From Bacteroidales bacterium (GTDB lineage Bacteria; Bacteroidota; Bacteroidia; Bacteroidales; Bacteroidaceae): DNA of 7,093 nt. The DNA is taken from positions 3,077 through 10,169 of the forward strand of contig JAUNIV010000067.1 in the NCBI GenBank assembly GCA_030523385.1, in the 5' to 3' direction. Below are positions 1 through 6,892 of this stretch, piece after piece. Position 1 is the first letter of the stretch. Each line of letters starts with the position of its first letter. The notes beneath the pieces were generated by a model that worked only from the letters and a program-made list of their open reading frames with translations, was not told the origin of the DNA and searched no databases. Made by a program: the position numbers and the translations under genes.

Positions 1-22
1 AATTTACCTAAACTCATAAAAT

Positions 23-454
23 ATGAAAAACCGCAAAATCATGACAGCAGTATTACTCATAGTGGGCATCCTGCTACTTTGGGGAGGAGCCGGAGGCTTC
101 TATACCTTGTACACAGCATCTAAGAATTGTGAACGTGCCACCGGAATCGTTCAAAGTATAAACACTCAAAAAGTGTACAGACACCGGAAAGTAAGGTACG
201 ACAGTCGAATGCTTGTCACCTACCCGACTCCCAAATACGGGAAAGTATCCGTCTCGATGAAAAACTACAATCCGTTTAGAAAGAAAGGCGATGAAGTGCT
301 CGTGTGGTATGACCCGAATCTTCCACGAGAGGCTTGCCTGCCCTATTCCGATGGTCTCCTTTGGGGAATCTTAGTCGCATCGGGATTATTCTGTGTTTGG
401 TTAGGGCTCGCCATCCGAAAAGAAACGGAAACAACGGAGCACGCTAATGAATAA
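23..454 (+). CDS. DUF3592-type small membrane protein
   Basis: Predicted 143-residue membrane protein of unknown function. Hydrophobic segments at about residues 7-31 and 110-130 look like two transmembrane helices. Between them is a roughly 75-residue polar domain that starts with an ATGIVQSI strand and ends in the pattern F-x-K-K-G-D-E-V-x-V-W-Y-D-P-x-x-P (residues about 85-101). That layout, a G-x-V strand followed by a G-D-x-V-x-V-x-Y-D-P-x-x-P motif between two helices, is what I know from DUF3592 proteins. The C-terminal tail is short and charged (KETETTEHANE). ATG at 23 is chosen because it keeps the basic MKNRK leader before the first helix; ATG at 41 would remove it. Only 22 bases precede the start, so the promoter and any upstream partner are outside the window. 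It is followed by a separate promoter element, so it is probably not part of the mnmG transcript. The family assignment is moderately sure; no function can be claimed. Confidence 0.8.
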   Translation: MKNRKIMTAVLLIVGILLLWGGAGGFYTLYTASKNCERATGIVQSINTQKVYRHRKVRYDSRMLVTYPTPKYGKVSVSMKNYNPFRKKGDEVLVWYDPNLPREACLPYSDGLLWGILVASGLFCVWLGLAIRKETETTEHANE

Positions 455-497
455 CTAATTTTCTTTCCTTTATCAGCACTTTACAGACTAAATTTCG

Positions 498-505
498 TAC
501 TTTTG
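498..505 (+). promoter_or_regulatory. Bacteroidetes -7 promoter element for mnmG
   Basis: TACTTTTG fits the Bacteroides sigma-ABfr -7 consensus TAnnTTTG at all six fixed positions and lies 23 bp before the mnmG ATG. Transcription would start near 511-513, leaving a short A-rich leader with no Shine-Dalgarno. No good -33 TTTG is seen at the usual 19-21 bp upstream spacing, so the call rests on the -7 element and its position. Confidence 0.55.
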
Positions 506-528
506 CATTCAGAAAAAGAACAGAATCA

Positions 529-2400
529 ATGGATTTTAAGTACGACGTTATTGTAATAGGTGCCGGACATGCCGGCTGCGAAGCAGCAGCGGCAGCTGCC
601 AATATGGGTTCAACTACCTGCCTGATCACGATGGATATGAACAAGATTGGGCAGATGAGTTGCAACCCTGCGGTGGGAGGCATAGCCAAAGGACAAATCG
701 TAAGAGAGATAGACGCGATGGGCGGTTATATGGGACTGGTGACAGACCGTACCGCCATCCAGTTTCGGATGCTCAACCGCTCCAAAGGCCCCGCTATGTG
801 GAGCCCGAGGGCGCAATGCGACCGTGGGAAATTCATTTGGGCATGGCGCGAAGTATTGGAGAACATCCCCAACCTGCACATCTGGCAAGACACCGTAGAG
901 GAACTGACCGTGGAAAACGGCGAAGTGACCGGAGCCATCACTACATGGGGCGTCACGTTTCATGCCAAATGCGTGGTACTTACGGCAGGTACTTTCTTGA
1001 ACGGGCTGATGCACATCGGCCCTAAGAAGGTGGCAGGCGGACGCATGGCCGAACCTGCTTCTTATCATCTGACCGAATCCATTACCCGACACGGCATCAC
1101 AGCCGGACGCATGAAGACGGGTACTCCGGTACGCATAGACGGACGAAGCGTGCACTACGACTTGATGGACACGCAGGATGGAGAGAATGATTTCCACCGC
1201 TTCTCATTCATGAGCGAACCCCGCCAGCTGAAGCAACTGCAATGCTGGACATGCTTCACCAACGAAGAGGTGCACGAGGTGCTCCGCAAAGGACTTCCCG
1301 AATCTCCGCTTTTCAACGGACAAATACAGAGCATCGGTCCGCGATACTGCCCCAGCATCGAGACTAAAATCGTGACTTTCCCCGACAAGCCGCAGCACCA
1401 ACTCTTCCTCGAACCGGAAGGCGAAACCACTCAAGAGCTTTATCTCAATGGCTTCTCATCTTCCCTGCCGATGGATATACAAATCGAAGCATTGAAGAAA
1501 ATCCCCGCTTTCAAGGATTTGGTTGTCTATCGTCCGGGATATGCCATCGAATACGATTATTTCGACCCTACCCAACTGAAACATACGCTGGAATCGAAAA
1601 TCGTCAAGAACCTCTTCTTTGCCGGACAGGTGAACGGCACCACAGGCTATGAGGAAGCAGGCGGACAAGGATTGGTGGCTGGCATCAATGCCCACATCAA
1701 CTGCCACGGTGGAGAGCCTTTCACTTTAGGAAGAGACGAAGCCTACATCGGTGTGCTGATAGACGACTTGGTGACAAAGGGCGTGGACGAGCCTTATCGT
1801 ATGTTTACTTCGCGTGCCGAATACCGCATCCTGCTTCGTCAGGACGATGCCGACATGCGACTTACCGAACGGAGTTATCGGATGGGACTGGCTAAGAAAG
1901 ACCGGTATGAACACTTGTGCAGCAAACGGGAGGAGATAAAGAGAATCGTGGAGTTCGCACAAAACTTCTCCATCAAGGCTGCATTGATCAACGATACGCT
2001 GGAAAGTCTCGACACTGCCCGACTGACGCACGGATGCAAGTTGATAGACTTGCTCAACCGTCCGCAGATTAGCATAGAAAACATCGCCCCGCACATCCCT
2101 GCTTTCAAGAACTTGCTCGACAGCATCACCGACCGCAAAGGCGAAATAACGGAAGCTGCCGAAGTTCTCATCAAATATAGAGGATACATAGACCGCGAGC
2201 GCATGGTGGCCGAAAAGATTCACCGACTGGAGAGCATCCGCATACAAGGCAAGTTTGATTATGCCTCTCTGAACTCCCTCTCTACAGAGGCACGCCAGAA
2301 GCTGATCAAGATAGACCCCGAAACACTGGCACAGGCCAGCCGCATCCCCGGCATATCGCCCAGCGACATCAATGTACTGCTGGTATTGATGGGAAGATAG
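529..2400 (+). CDS. mnmG: tRNA uridine-5-carboxymethylaminomethyl(34) synthesis enzyme MnmG
   Basis: FAD-dependent subunit of the cytosolic MnmE-MnmG complex, which installs the (carboxymethyl)aminomethyl group at C5 of wobble uridine 34 in a subset of tRNAs, using NADH, methylene-tetrahydrofolate and glycine or ammonium. The 623 residues are close to the E. coli length (629). Visible marks are the N-terminal Rossmann motif GAGHAG (residues 11-16) after a YDVIVI strand; the MSCNPAVGG motif with Cys45; the GPRYCPSIE motif with Cys274 (these two cysteines correspond to E. coli Cys47 and Cys277); the FAD-contacting segment FAGQVNGTTGYEEAGGQG (364-381); and a helical C-terminal domain with YRGYI and a terminal IPGISPSDINVLLVLM stretch typical of the MnmE-binding region. 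ATG at 529 puts the Rossmann strand at residue 5, as in the family. A -7 element lies just upstream and a parS-like palindrome begins 8 bp after the stop codon. The gene was formerly called gidA and is near oriC in many bacteria. Confidence 0.98.
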   Translation: MDFKYDVIVIGAGHAGCEAAAAAANMGSTTCLITMDMNKIGQMSCNPAVGGIAKGQIVREIDAMGGYMGLVTDRTAIQFRMLNRSKGPAMWSPRAQCDRGKFIWAWREVLENIPNLHIWQDTVEELTVENGEVTGAITTWGVTFHAKCVVLTAGTFLNGLMHIGPKKVAGGRMAEPASYHLTESITRHGITAGRMKTGTPVRIDGRSVHYDLMDTQDGENDFHRFSFMSEPRQLKQLQCWTCFTNEEVHEVLRKGLPESPLFNGQIQSIGPRYCPSIETKIVTFPDKPQHQLFLEPEGETTQELYLNGFSSSLPMDIQIEALKKIPAFKDLVVYRPGYAIEYDYFDPTQLKHTLESKIVKNLFFAGQVNGTTGYEEAGGQGLVAGINAHINCHGGEPFTLGRDEAYIGVLIDDLVTKGVDEPYRMFTSRAEYRILLRQDDADMRLTERSYRMGLAKKDRYEHLCSKREEIKRIVEFAQNFSIKAALINDTLESLDTARLTHGCKLIDLLNRPQISIENIAPHIPAFKNLLDSITDRKGEITEAAEVLIKYRGYIDRERMVAEKIHRLESIRIQGKFDYASLNSLSTEARQKLIKIDPETLAQASRIPGISPSDINVLLVLMGR

Positions 2401-2407
2401 CGGACAA

Positions 2408-2423
2408 TGTTTCACGTGAAACA
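2408..2423. other. parS: parS-like ParB binding site
   Basis: TGTTTCACGTGAAACA is a perfect 16-bp palindrome and matches the widely conserved chromosomal parS consensus recognised by ParB/Spo0J. It lies in the 57-bp gap between mnmG and apt. It is unlikely to be a terminator: the only possible RNA hairpin has a 6-bp stem with an ACGT loop, and no T-tract follows. ParB is known to load at such sites as a CTP-dependent clamp and to recruit SMC or position origins. That it works as parS here is inferred from sequence identity alone; parA and parB are not in the window. Confidence 0.85.
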
Positions 2424-2457
2424 AGTAATTTAACGAACCCATAATAACACACTGGTT

Positions 2458-2982
2458 ATGAATAAAGAAACGCTGAAAGAAAACCTGAGAGAAATTCCCG
2501 ATTTCCCGATACCGGGAATCTTGTTCTACGATGTGACCACCCTGTTCAAAAACCCCAAATGCTTGCAGGAGATGTTAGACCACCTTTATGAACTGTACAA
2601 AGACAAAGGCATTACCAAAGTAGTGGGCATTGAATCGAGAGGATTCATCATGGGAGCTGCACTGGCTGCCCGGTTGGGAGCAGGCTTCATCATGGCACGC
2701 AAACCGGGCAAGTTGCCTGCGGAAGTGGTAGAAGAAACATACGCTAAGGAATATGGTACAGACACCATACAGATACACAAAGATGCCATCGCTCCCGATG
2801 ATGTAGTCCTGCTTCACGATGACTTGCTGGCTACGGGAGGAACCATGGCAGCCACTCACAGGCTGGTACAAAGATGCGGAGCCAAACAAACATTTATCAA
2901 CTTTATCATCGAGCTGAAAGAGCTGAACGGAAGAAAAGCATTCCCCGAAGGAGTGGAAGTCGAAACATTGTTGGCATTATAG
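2458..2982 (+). CDS. apt: Adenine phosphoribosyltransferase
   Basis: Cytosolic purine-salvage enzyme that converts adenine and PRPP to AMP and pyrophosphate. At 174 residues it has the usual size (E. coli Apt is 183). The type I phosphoribosyltransferase PRPP-binding loop is LLHDDLLATGGT (residues 118-129), with the acidic pair Asp121-Asp122 and the TGGT turn. His120 occupies a position that is usually a small hydrophobic residue. Upstream are IPDFPIPGILFYDVTTLF (about 13-30), the GIESRGFIMG hairpin (57-66) and the RKPGKLP loop (81-87), all typical of Apt. The ATG at 2458 gives the expected N-terminus. No strong promoter is seen in the preceding gap, which instead holds the parS-like palindrome, so read-through from mnmG is plausible. 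uvrC follows after 9 bp, which indicates co-transcription. Confidence 0.97.
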   Translation: MNKETLKENLREIPDFPIPGILFYDVTTLFKNPKCLQEMLDHLYELYKDKGITKVVGIESRGFIMGAALAARLGAGFIMARKPGKLPAEVVEETYAKEYGTDTIQIHKDAIAPDDVVLLHDDLLATGGTMAATHRLVQRCGAKQTFINFIIELKELNGRKAFPEGVEVETLLAL

Positions 2983-2991
2983 AAGTGGGCT

Positions 2992-4818
2992 ATGGAAAAG
3001 GGAAAAGAAGAAATCGACGTCAATGAGTATTTGCGAGGCATTGTGCTCAACCTGCCCGACAATCCCGGCATATACCAATACCTGAACAAAGAGGGTACCA
3101 TCATTTATGTGGGCAAGGCAAAGAACCTGAAACGCCGCGTTTCTTCTTACTTCAACCGCGAACACCCCAACGGAAAGACGCGTATGTTGGTGAGCAAGAT
3201 TGCCGACATACGCTACATCGTGGTAAAGACGGAAGAAGATGCCCTTCTGCTCGAAAACAATCTTATCAAGAAATACAAGCCGCGCTACAATGTCTTGCTG
3301 AAAGACGACAAGACTTATCCTTCCATCTGCGTGAGCAACGAATACTTTCCGCGCATATTCAAGACACGCAAAATTATCCGCAACGGTTCGTCCTATTATG
3401 GGCCATACACCCACATTCCATCGATGAATGCGGTGCTGGAGCTAATCAAAAGACTCTACTGCGTGCGCACCTGCCATCTTAATCTGACGCCCGAAAACAT
3501 CCGCGAAGGGAAGTTCAAAGTATGTCTGGAATATCATATCAAGAACTGCAAAGGGCCGTGCATCGCCCGGCAGACACACGATGAATACATGCGCGACATC
3601 GGTGAAATCAAGGAAATCTTGCGCGGGAATACGCAAATCGTAAGCGAGCTGTTGATGGACGAGATGAAAGCATTGGCAGCCGAAATGCGGTTTGAAGAAG
3701 CACAGAAGGTGAAAGAGAAATACGAACTGATAGAAAGCTACCGCGCCAAAAGCGAGGTGGTCAATTCCATTATCCACAACGTGGACGTATTCTCCATTGA
3801 AATGGAAGAAAATTCGGCCTACATCAATTATCTGCACATCACGAAAGGATGCATCAACCAGGCGTTCACCTTTGAATATAAGAAGCGGTTGAACGAGACA
3901 AAAGAAGAGTTGATGCGGTTGGGCATCGTGGAAATGCGTAGCCGATACAACAGCACTTCGCGCGAAATCATCGTACCTTTCGAACCGGACATGGAGATGA
4001 ACAATGTCACCTTCACCATTCCTCAGAGAGGCGAAAAGAAACATTTGCTGGATCTTTCAGTCATGAACGTGAAGCAATATAAGCTGGACCGGCTGAAGCA
4101 AGCCGACAAGCTGAATCCCGAACAGAAGAAGACGCGCATCCTGAAGGAGATTCAAGAGCAGTTGCATCTGCCCAAAATCCCCGCACACATCGAATGTTTT
4201 GATAACTCAAACATACAGGGTTCGGATGCCGTGGCAGCCTGCGTGGTGTTCAAGATGGGCAAACCCTGCAAGCAGGAATACCGCAAATACATCATCAAGA
4301 CGGTAGTAGGGCCGGACGATTATGCCTCGATGAAAGAAGTGGTACGCCGCCGTTACAGTCGGGCTATAGAAGAGGGTACTCCCCTACCCGACCTCATCAT
4401 TACTGACGGTGGAAAGGGACAAATGGAAGTGGTGCGCGAAGTCATAGAAGACGAACTCCGGCTGAACGTCCCCATTGCCGGACTGGCCAAAGACCGTCGG
4501 CACCGCACCTCCGAACTGCTCTACGGATTTCCGCCGCTCACCATCGGCATCAAGCAAAGCACGCCCCTCTTCCACCTGTTAGAGAACATACAAGACGAGG
4601 TACACCGTTTCGCCATCACCTTCCACCGCGACAAGCGCAGCAAGAGCCAGGTGGCATCCGCACTGGACAACATCAAAGGCATCGGCGAAAAGCGGAAAAC
4701 CGCCCTGCTGAAAGCCTTTAAGAGCGTGGCACGCATCCGCCAGGCATCGCTGGAAGAGATAGCTGCCGTGGTGGGAACAGCCGCTGCCAAAAATATCAAG
4801 GAAAGCCTCACGGAATAA
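2992..4818 (+). CDS. uvrC: Excinuclease ABC subunit UvrC
   Basis: Nuclease of UvrABC nucleotide excision repair. It cuts the damaged strand on both sides of the lesion after UvrB loading. All domains are present in 608 residues. The GIY-YIG domain has GIY at 26-28 and YVG at 39-41, with Glu88 in LLLENN as the likely metal ligand. A cysteine cluster, C161, C178, C186 and C190 (spacing x16, x7, x3), matches the [4Fe-4S] ligand pattern known from E. coli UvrC. The UVR (UvrB-binding) motif is centred on EMRFEEAQKVKEKYELIE near residue 231. The RNase H-like 5'-incision domain carries the DDH triad D404 (FDNSNIQG), D472 (IITDGGKGQ) and H538 (DEVHRFA). C-terminal helix-hairpin-helix motifs start at about 558 (NIKGIGEKRK). 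The gene follows apt by 9 bp and ends shortly before the dtd promoter element. No missing residue or break is seen. Confidence 0.98.
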   Translation: MEKGKEEIDVNEYLRGIVLNLPDNPGIYQYLNKEGTIIYVGKAKNLKRRVSSYFNREHPNGKTRMLVSKIADIRYIVVKTEEDALLLENNLIKKYKPRYNVLLKDDKTYPSICVSNEYFPRIFKTRKIIRNGSSYYGPYTHIPSMNAVLELIKRLYCVRTCHLNLTPENIREGKFKVCLEYHIKNCKGPCIARQTHDEYMRDIGEIKEILRGNTQIVSELLMDEMKALAAEMRFEEAQKVKEKYELIESYRAKSEVVNSIIHNVDVFSIEMEENSAYINYLHITKGCINQAFTFEYKKRLNETKEELMRLGIVEMRSRYNSTSREIIVPFEPDMEMNNVTFTIPQRGEKKHLLDLSVMNVKQYKLDRLKQADKLNPEQKKTRILKEIQEQLHLPKIPAHIECFDNSNIQGSDAVAACVVFKMGKPCKQEYRKYIIKTVVGPDDYASMKEVVRRRYSRAIEEGTPLPDLIITDGGKGQMEVVREVIEDELRLNVPIAGLAKDRRHRTSELLYGFPPLTIGIKQSTPLFHLLENIQDEVHRFAITFHRDKRSKSQVASALDNIKGIGEKRKTALLKAFKSVARIRQASLEEIAAVVGTAAAKNIKESLTE

Positions 4819-4831
4819 GGGAGGATTTGCG

Positions 4832-4839
4832 TATCTTTG
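4832..4839 (+). promoter_or_regulatory. Bacteroidetes -7 promoter element for dtd operon
   Basis: TATCTTTG matches TAnnTTTG at all fixed positions. It lies 13 bp after the uvrC stop and 50 bp before the dtd ATG, in the widest gap of the apt-to-deoC run. The predicted leader is about 45 nt and A-rich. No convincing -33 TTTG is seen at the proper distance. If active, it makes dtd, the MazG-like gene and deoC a separately transcribed unit, and it argues against the in-frame TTG at 4827 as the dtd start. Confidence 0.55.
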
Positions 4840-4889
4840 CCGACATAACGCATAAGCAAGAAACCAAGAACGAAAAAAAGACAAGCAAT

Positions 4890-5342
4890 ATGAGAGTGGT
4901 AATCCAACGGGTAAGCCATGCGTCCGTCACCATCGACGGCGTATGCAAGTCGGCCATCAAGGAAGGCTTCATGATACTGGTAGGCATCGAAGGAGCCGAC
5001 ACGCAGGAAGACGCCGACTGGCTGTGCAAAAAGATAATCGGCCTAAGGGTATTCGACGATGAAAACGGCGTAATGAACAAATCCATCCTGGAGGTGGGCG
5101 GCGAGATTCTGGTAGTAAGCCAGTTCACCCTGCATGCATCGACCAAGAAAGGCAACCGACCTTCTTACATCCGCGCAGCCGGACACGACGTGGCCGTCCC
5201 GCTATACAATTACTTCTGCCGCACGCTAAGCGCAGGATTGGGCAAGGAAGTAGGCACCGGAGAGTTTGGTGCCGACATGAAAGTGGAGCTGCTTAATAAT
5301 GGCCCCGTAACCATCTGTATGGACACTAAAAACAAAGAATGA
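4890..5342 (+). CDS. dtd: D-aminoacyl-tRNA deacylase
   Basis: Chiral proofreading enzyme that hydrolyses D-amino acids (and glycine mischarged on tRNA-Ala) from tRNA in the cytosol. The 150-residue product from ATG 4890 begins MRVVIQRVSHASVTIDG, the standard DTD N-terminus. The frame is open back to a TTG at 4827, but those 21 extra residues are low-complexity and overlap the predicted promoter, so they are rejected. The active-site SQFTLHA motif is at residues 77-83 (Thr80), and the cross-subunit Gly-cisPro motif NNGPVT is at 136-141 (Gly138-Pro139). KKGNRPSYIRAA lies between them, as usual. The length fits the family (about 145-150), and the enzyme is expected to be a homodimer. The stop overlaps the next start in an ATGA arrangement, which suggests translational coupling. 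Confidence 0.97.
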   Translation: MRVVIQRVSHASVTIDGVCKSAIKEGFMILVGIEGADTQEDADWLCKKIIGLRVFDDENGVMNKSILEVGGEILVVSQFTLHASTKKGNRPSYIRAAGHDVAVPLYNYFCRTLSAGLGKEVGTGEFGADMKVELLNNGPVTICMDTKNKE

Positions 5343-5662
5343 TGACACTGGAAGAAGCACAACAGGTAGTAGATAACTGGATAAAGACATACGGCGTGCG
5401 CTACTTCAGCGAACTGACCAACATGGCCGTACTGACCGAAGAAGTGGGCGAACTGGCACGGGTCATGGCACGCCGCTACGGCGACCAGTCATTCAAGCCC
5501 GGCGAGAAAGACAACCTGTCGGACGAGATGGCAGATGTGCTGTGGGTGCTCATTTGTTTAGCCAACCAGACCGGCGTGGACCTCACCGAAGCCTTTCGCC
5601 GCAACCTGGAGAAGAAAACCAGCCGAGACAAGGACAGACATAAGAATAACCCCAAATTATAA
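5339..5662 (+). CDS. MazG-like nucleotide pyrophosphohydrolase
   Basis: Predicted 107-residue single-domain, all-alpha NTP pyrophosphohydrolase of the MazG/dUTPase superfamily, expected to hydrolyse an NTP or dNTP to the monophosphate and pyrophosphate. The metal-binding signature is visible: TEEVGEL (Glu34, Glu35, Glu38) on one helix and DEMADVLW (Glu63, Asp66) on the next, i.e. EExxE...ExxD. The helix after that, VLICLANQTGVDLTEAF, is also typical. It is much shorter than E. coli MazG (two domains, about 260 residues), so it belongs to the short MazG-like class and its substrate cannot be told from sequence. Two adjacent ATGs (5339 and 5342) are possible. The first gives a 4-bp overlap with dtd and the second begins on the last base of the dtd stop. 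deoC follows after 6 bp. A role in clearing non-canonical or excess nucleotides would fit its neighbours, but this is inference. Confidence 0.9.
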   Translation: MMTLEEAQQVVDNWIKTYGVRYFSELTNMAVLTEEVGELARVMARRYGDQSFKPGEKDNLSDEMADVLWVLICLANQTGVDLTEAFRRNLEKKTSRDKDRHKNNPKL

Positions 5663-5668
5663 AGCATC

Positions 5669-6562
5669 ATGGAGCAGAACAACAACAAGTACGAAGCGGC
5701 TCTTGCCAAGTATAACACCCGTCTGAACGACGAAGAAGTGAAGGCACAAACCGCCCTTCTCATCGACAAACACCTGGCCGAGAACTGCACACCGGAGGTA
5801 AAGAAATTCCTCTTCCACTGCATCGACCTGACCACGCTGAAATGCACCGATTCGGACGAAAGCGTGATGAAATTCACCAGCCGGGTAAATGACTTTGTGG
5901 ACAAATATCCCGACCTTGACAACGTGGCCGCCATCTGTGTTTACCCCAACATGGCCGAGATTGTGAACGACACGCTCGAAGCAGACCACGTAAACATAGC
6001 CTGCGTATCGGGCGGATTCCCCTCCTCGCAGACATTCACCGAAGTAAAGGTGGCAGAGACCGCCATGGCCCTCCACACGGGAGCCGATGAAATAGACATC
6101 GTAATCTCCGTGGGCAAGTTTCTGAGCGGCGATTACGAAGGCATGTGCGACGAAATAGAAGAACTGAAAGAGGTATGCGGCATGCACCACCTGAAAGTAA
6201 TTCTGGAGACAGGAGCATTGGGCAGTGCCTCCAACATCAAAAAAGCATCCATTCTGTCGATGTATTCGGGTGCCGACTTCATCAAGACCTCTACCGGCAA
6301 GGAGCCAGTTTCGGCCACTCCGGAAGCTGCCTACGTGATGTGTCACGCCATCAAAGAGTACCACGAGCTGACGGGACGAAAGGTCGGATTCAAGCCCGCT
6401 GGCGGCATAAACACCGTAAAAGATGCCCTCACCTACTACACCATCGTGAAGGAAGTGTTGGGCGAAGAATGGCTGACCAATGAGCTGTTCCGTTTGGGCA
6501 CCAGCCGACTGGCCAACCTCCTGCTTTCGGACATTGTGGGAGAAGAAACCAAATTCTTCTGA
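5669..6562 (+). CDS. deoC: Deoxyribose-phosphate aldolase
   Basis: Cytosolic class I aldolase (DERA) that splits 2-deoxyribose-5-phosphate into glyceraldehyde-3-phosphate and acetaldehyde, the last step of deoxynucleoside catabolism. It aligns well with E. coli DERA by eye. LTTL near the N-terminal part, AAICVYP with Cys90 (E. coli Cys47), GADEIDIVI with Asp143 (E. coli Asp102), ADFIKTSTGK with the Schiff-base Lys206 (E. coli Lys167) and VGFKPAGGI with Lys242 (E. coli Lys201) are all present. At 297 residues it is about 38 longer than the E. coli enzyme, mostly through an N-terminal helical extension (MEQNNNKYEAALAKYNTRL...). The C-terminus ends TKFF, so the catalytically helpful terminal Tyr259 of E. 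coli is replaced by Phe. It is the last gene of the dtd set, 6 bp after the MazG-like gene, and is followed by a long non-coding stretch. Confidence 0.97.
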   Translation: MEQNNNKYEAALAKYNTRLNDEEVKAQTALLIDKHLAENCTPEVKKFLFHCIDLTTLKCTDSDESVMKFTSRVNDFVDKYPDLDNVAAICVYPNMAEIVNDTLEADHVNIACVSGGFPSSQTFTEVKVAETAMALHTGADEIDIVISVGKFLSGDYEGMCDEIEELKEVCGMHHLKVILETGALGSASNIKKASILSMYSGADFIKTSTGKEPVSATPEAAYVMCHAIKEYHELTGRKVGFKPAGGINTVKDALTYYTIVKEVLGEEWLTNELFRLGTSRLANLLLSDIVGEETKFF

Positions 6563-6649
6563 TTAAGCTCCCCATTTGTCTTTCAAGAGGGAAAATATCT
6601 TATTCCGACATGGCAGAAACCTGCCCACAGAATCTTGTTTATCTGCATT

Positions 6650-6675
6650 CACCGTTCGGCAGTCGCTGAACGGTG
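6650..6675. repeat. Inverted repeat (hairpin A)
   Basis: CACCGTTCGGC (6650-6660) and GCTGAACGGTG (6665-6675) form an 11-bp stem with one G.T pair around a 4-nt AGTC loop. No T-tract follows, so a standard terminator is unlikely. Its right arm (6664-6674) is the exact reverse complement of 6717-6727 in hairpin B, so both belong to one module family. Confidence 0.8.
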
Positions 6676-6678
6676 CCC

Positions 6679-6713
6679 GAAGATAACTTCAGAGACGAAT
6701 GAAGATAACTTCA
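6679..6713 (+). repeat. 13-bp tandem direct repeat GAAGATAACTTCA
   Basis: GAAGATAACTTCA occurs at 6679-6691 and again at 6701-6713, exactly 22 bp apart. Each copy is itself a small dyad (GAAG-ATAA-CTTC). The second copy extends to a 7-bp stem, AATGAAG/CTTCATT, at 6698-6715. That stem shares bases 6712-6715 with hairpin B, so the two cannot form together. Confidence 0.8.
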
Positions 6714-6745
6714 TTGACCGTTCAGCGGCCGTTGAACGGTCAATG
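6712..6745. repeat. Near-perfect 34-bp palindrome (hairpin B)
   Basis: The 13-bp arms CATTGACCGTTCA (6712-6724) and TGAACGGTCAATG (6733-6745) are perfectly complementary. The 8-nt centre GCGGCCGT is itself palindromic except for its outer G.T pair. A cruciform or a very stable RNA hairpin is possible. It is not followed by a T-run. It shares its CCGTTCAGC core with hairpin A. Confidence 0.9.
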
Positions 6746-6892
6746 CAATCTATAGAGTCCGGAAGTACATCAGTAATCGTGATGATAGATATTGTGTTTC
6801 CACGATAATTTAGTTCTTTTATTTCCCTCTTCGCTGTTCTTTCAAGCGGTTCATAACACCCTGATATCCTGATTTTTATACATGACTTTACA

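Noticed and set aside
2408..2423. Palindrome after mnmG as an intrinsic terminator, or as a Noc-binding site
   Set aside because: No T-tract follows and the stem would be only 6 bp. The sequence fits parS, not the TATTTCCCGGGAAATA Noc site.
1726..2442. 238-codon open frame on the - strand over the end of mnmG
   Set aside because: It lies opposite a certain mnmG coding region, has no recognisable motif, and its first residues read through the parS palindrome. It is a shadow of codon bias.
4827..4889. TTG-initiated extension of dtd
   Set aside because: It would add 21 residues of low-complexity sequence before the canonical MRVVIQRV start, and it overlaps the -7 promoter element.
5657..6364. 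235-codon open frame on the - strand over deoC
   Set aside because: It is fully antisense to a well-conserved deoC with intact catalytic residues, and shows no protein family features of its own.
6541..6560. AGAAGAA/TTCTTCT inverted repeat at the end of deoC
   Set aside because: It is a 7-bp AT-rich stem inside the codons for the C-terminal residues, likely chance, with no T-run after it.
6612..6625. GGCAG-AAAC-CTGCC hairpin as the deoC terminator
   Set aside because: The stem is only 5 bp and the next T-rich bases are about 9 nt away, so it is too weak to call.
6776..6806. ATCGTG ... CACGAT inverted repeat
   Set aside because: The arms are only 6 bp with a 19-nt loop, which is expected by chance in a region of this length.
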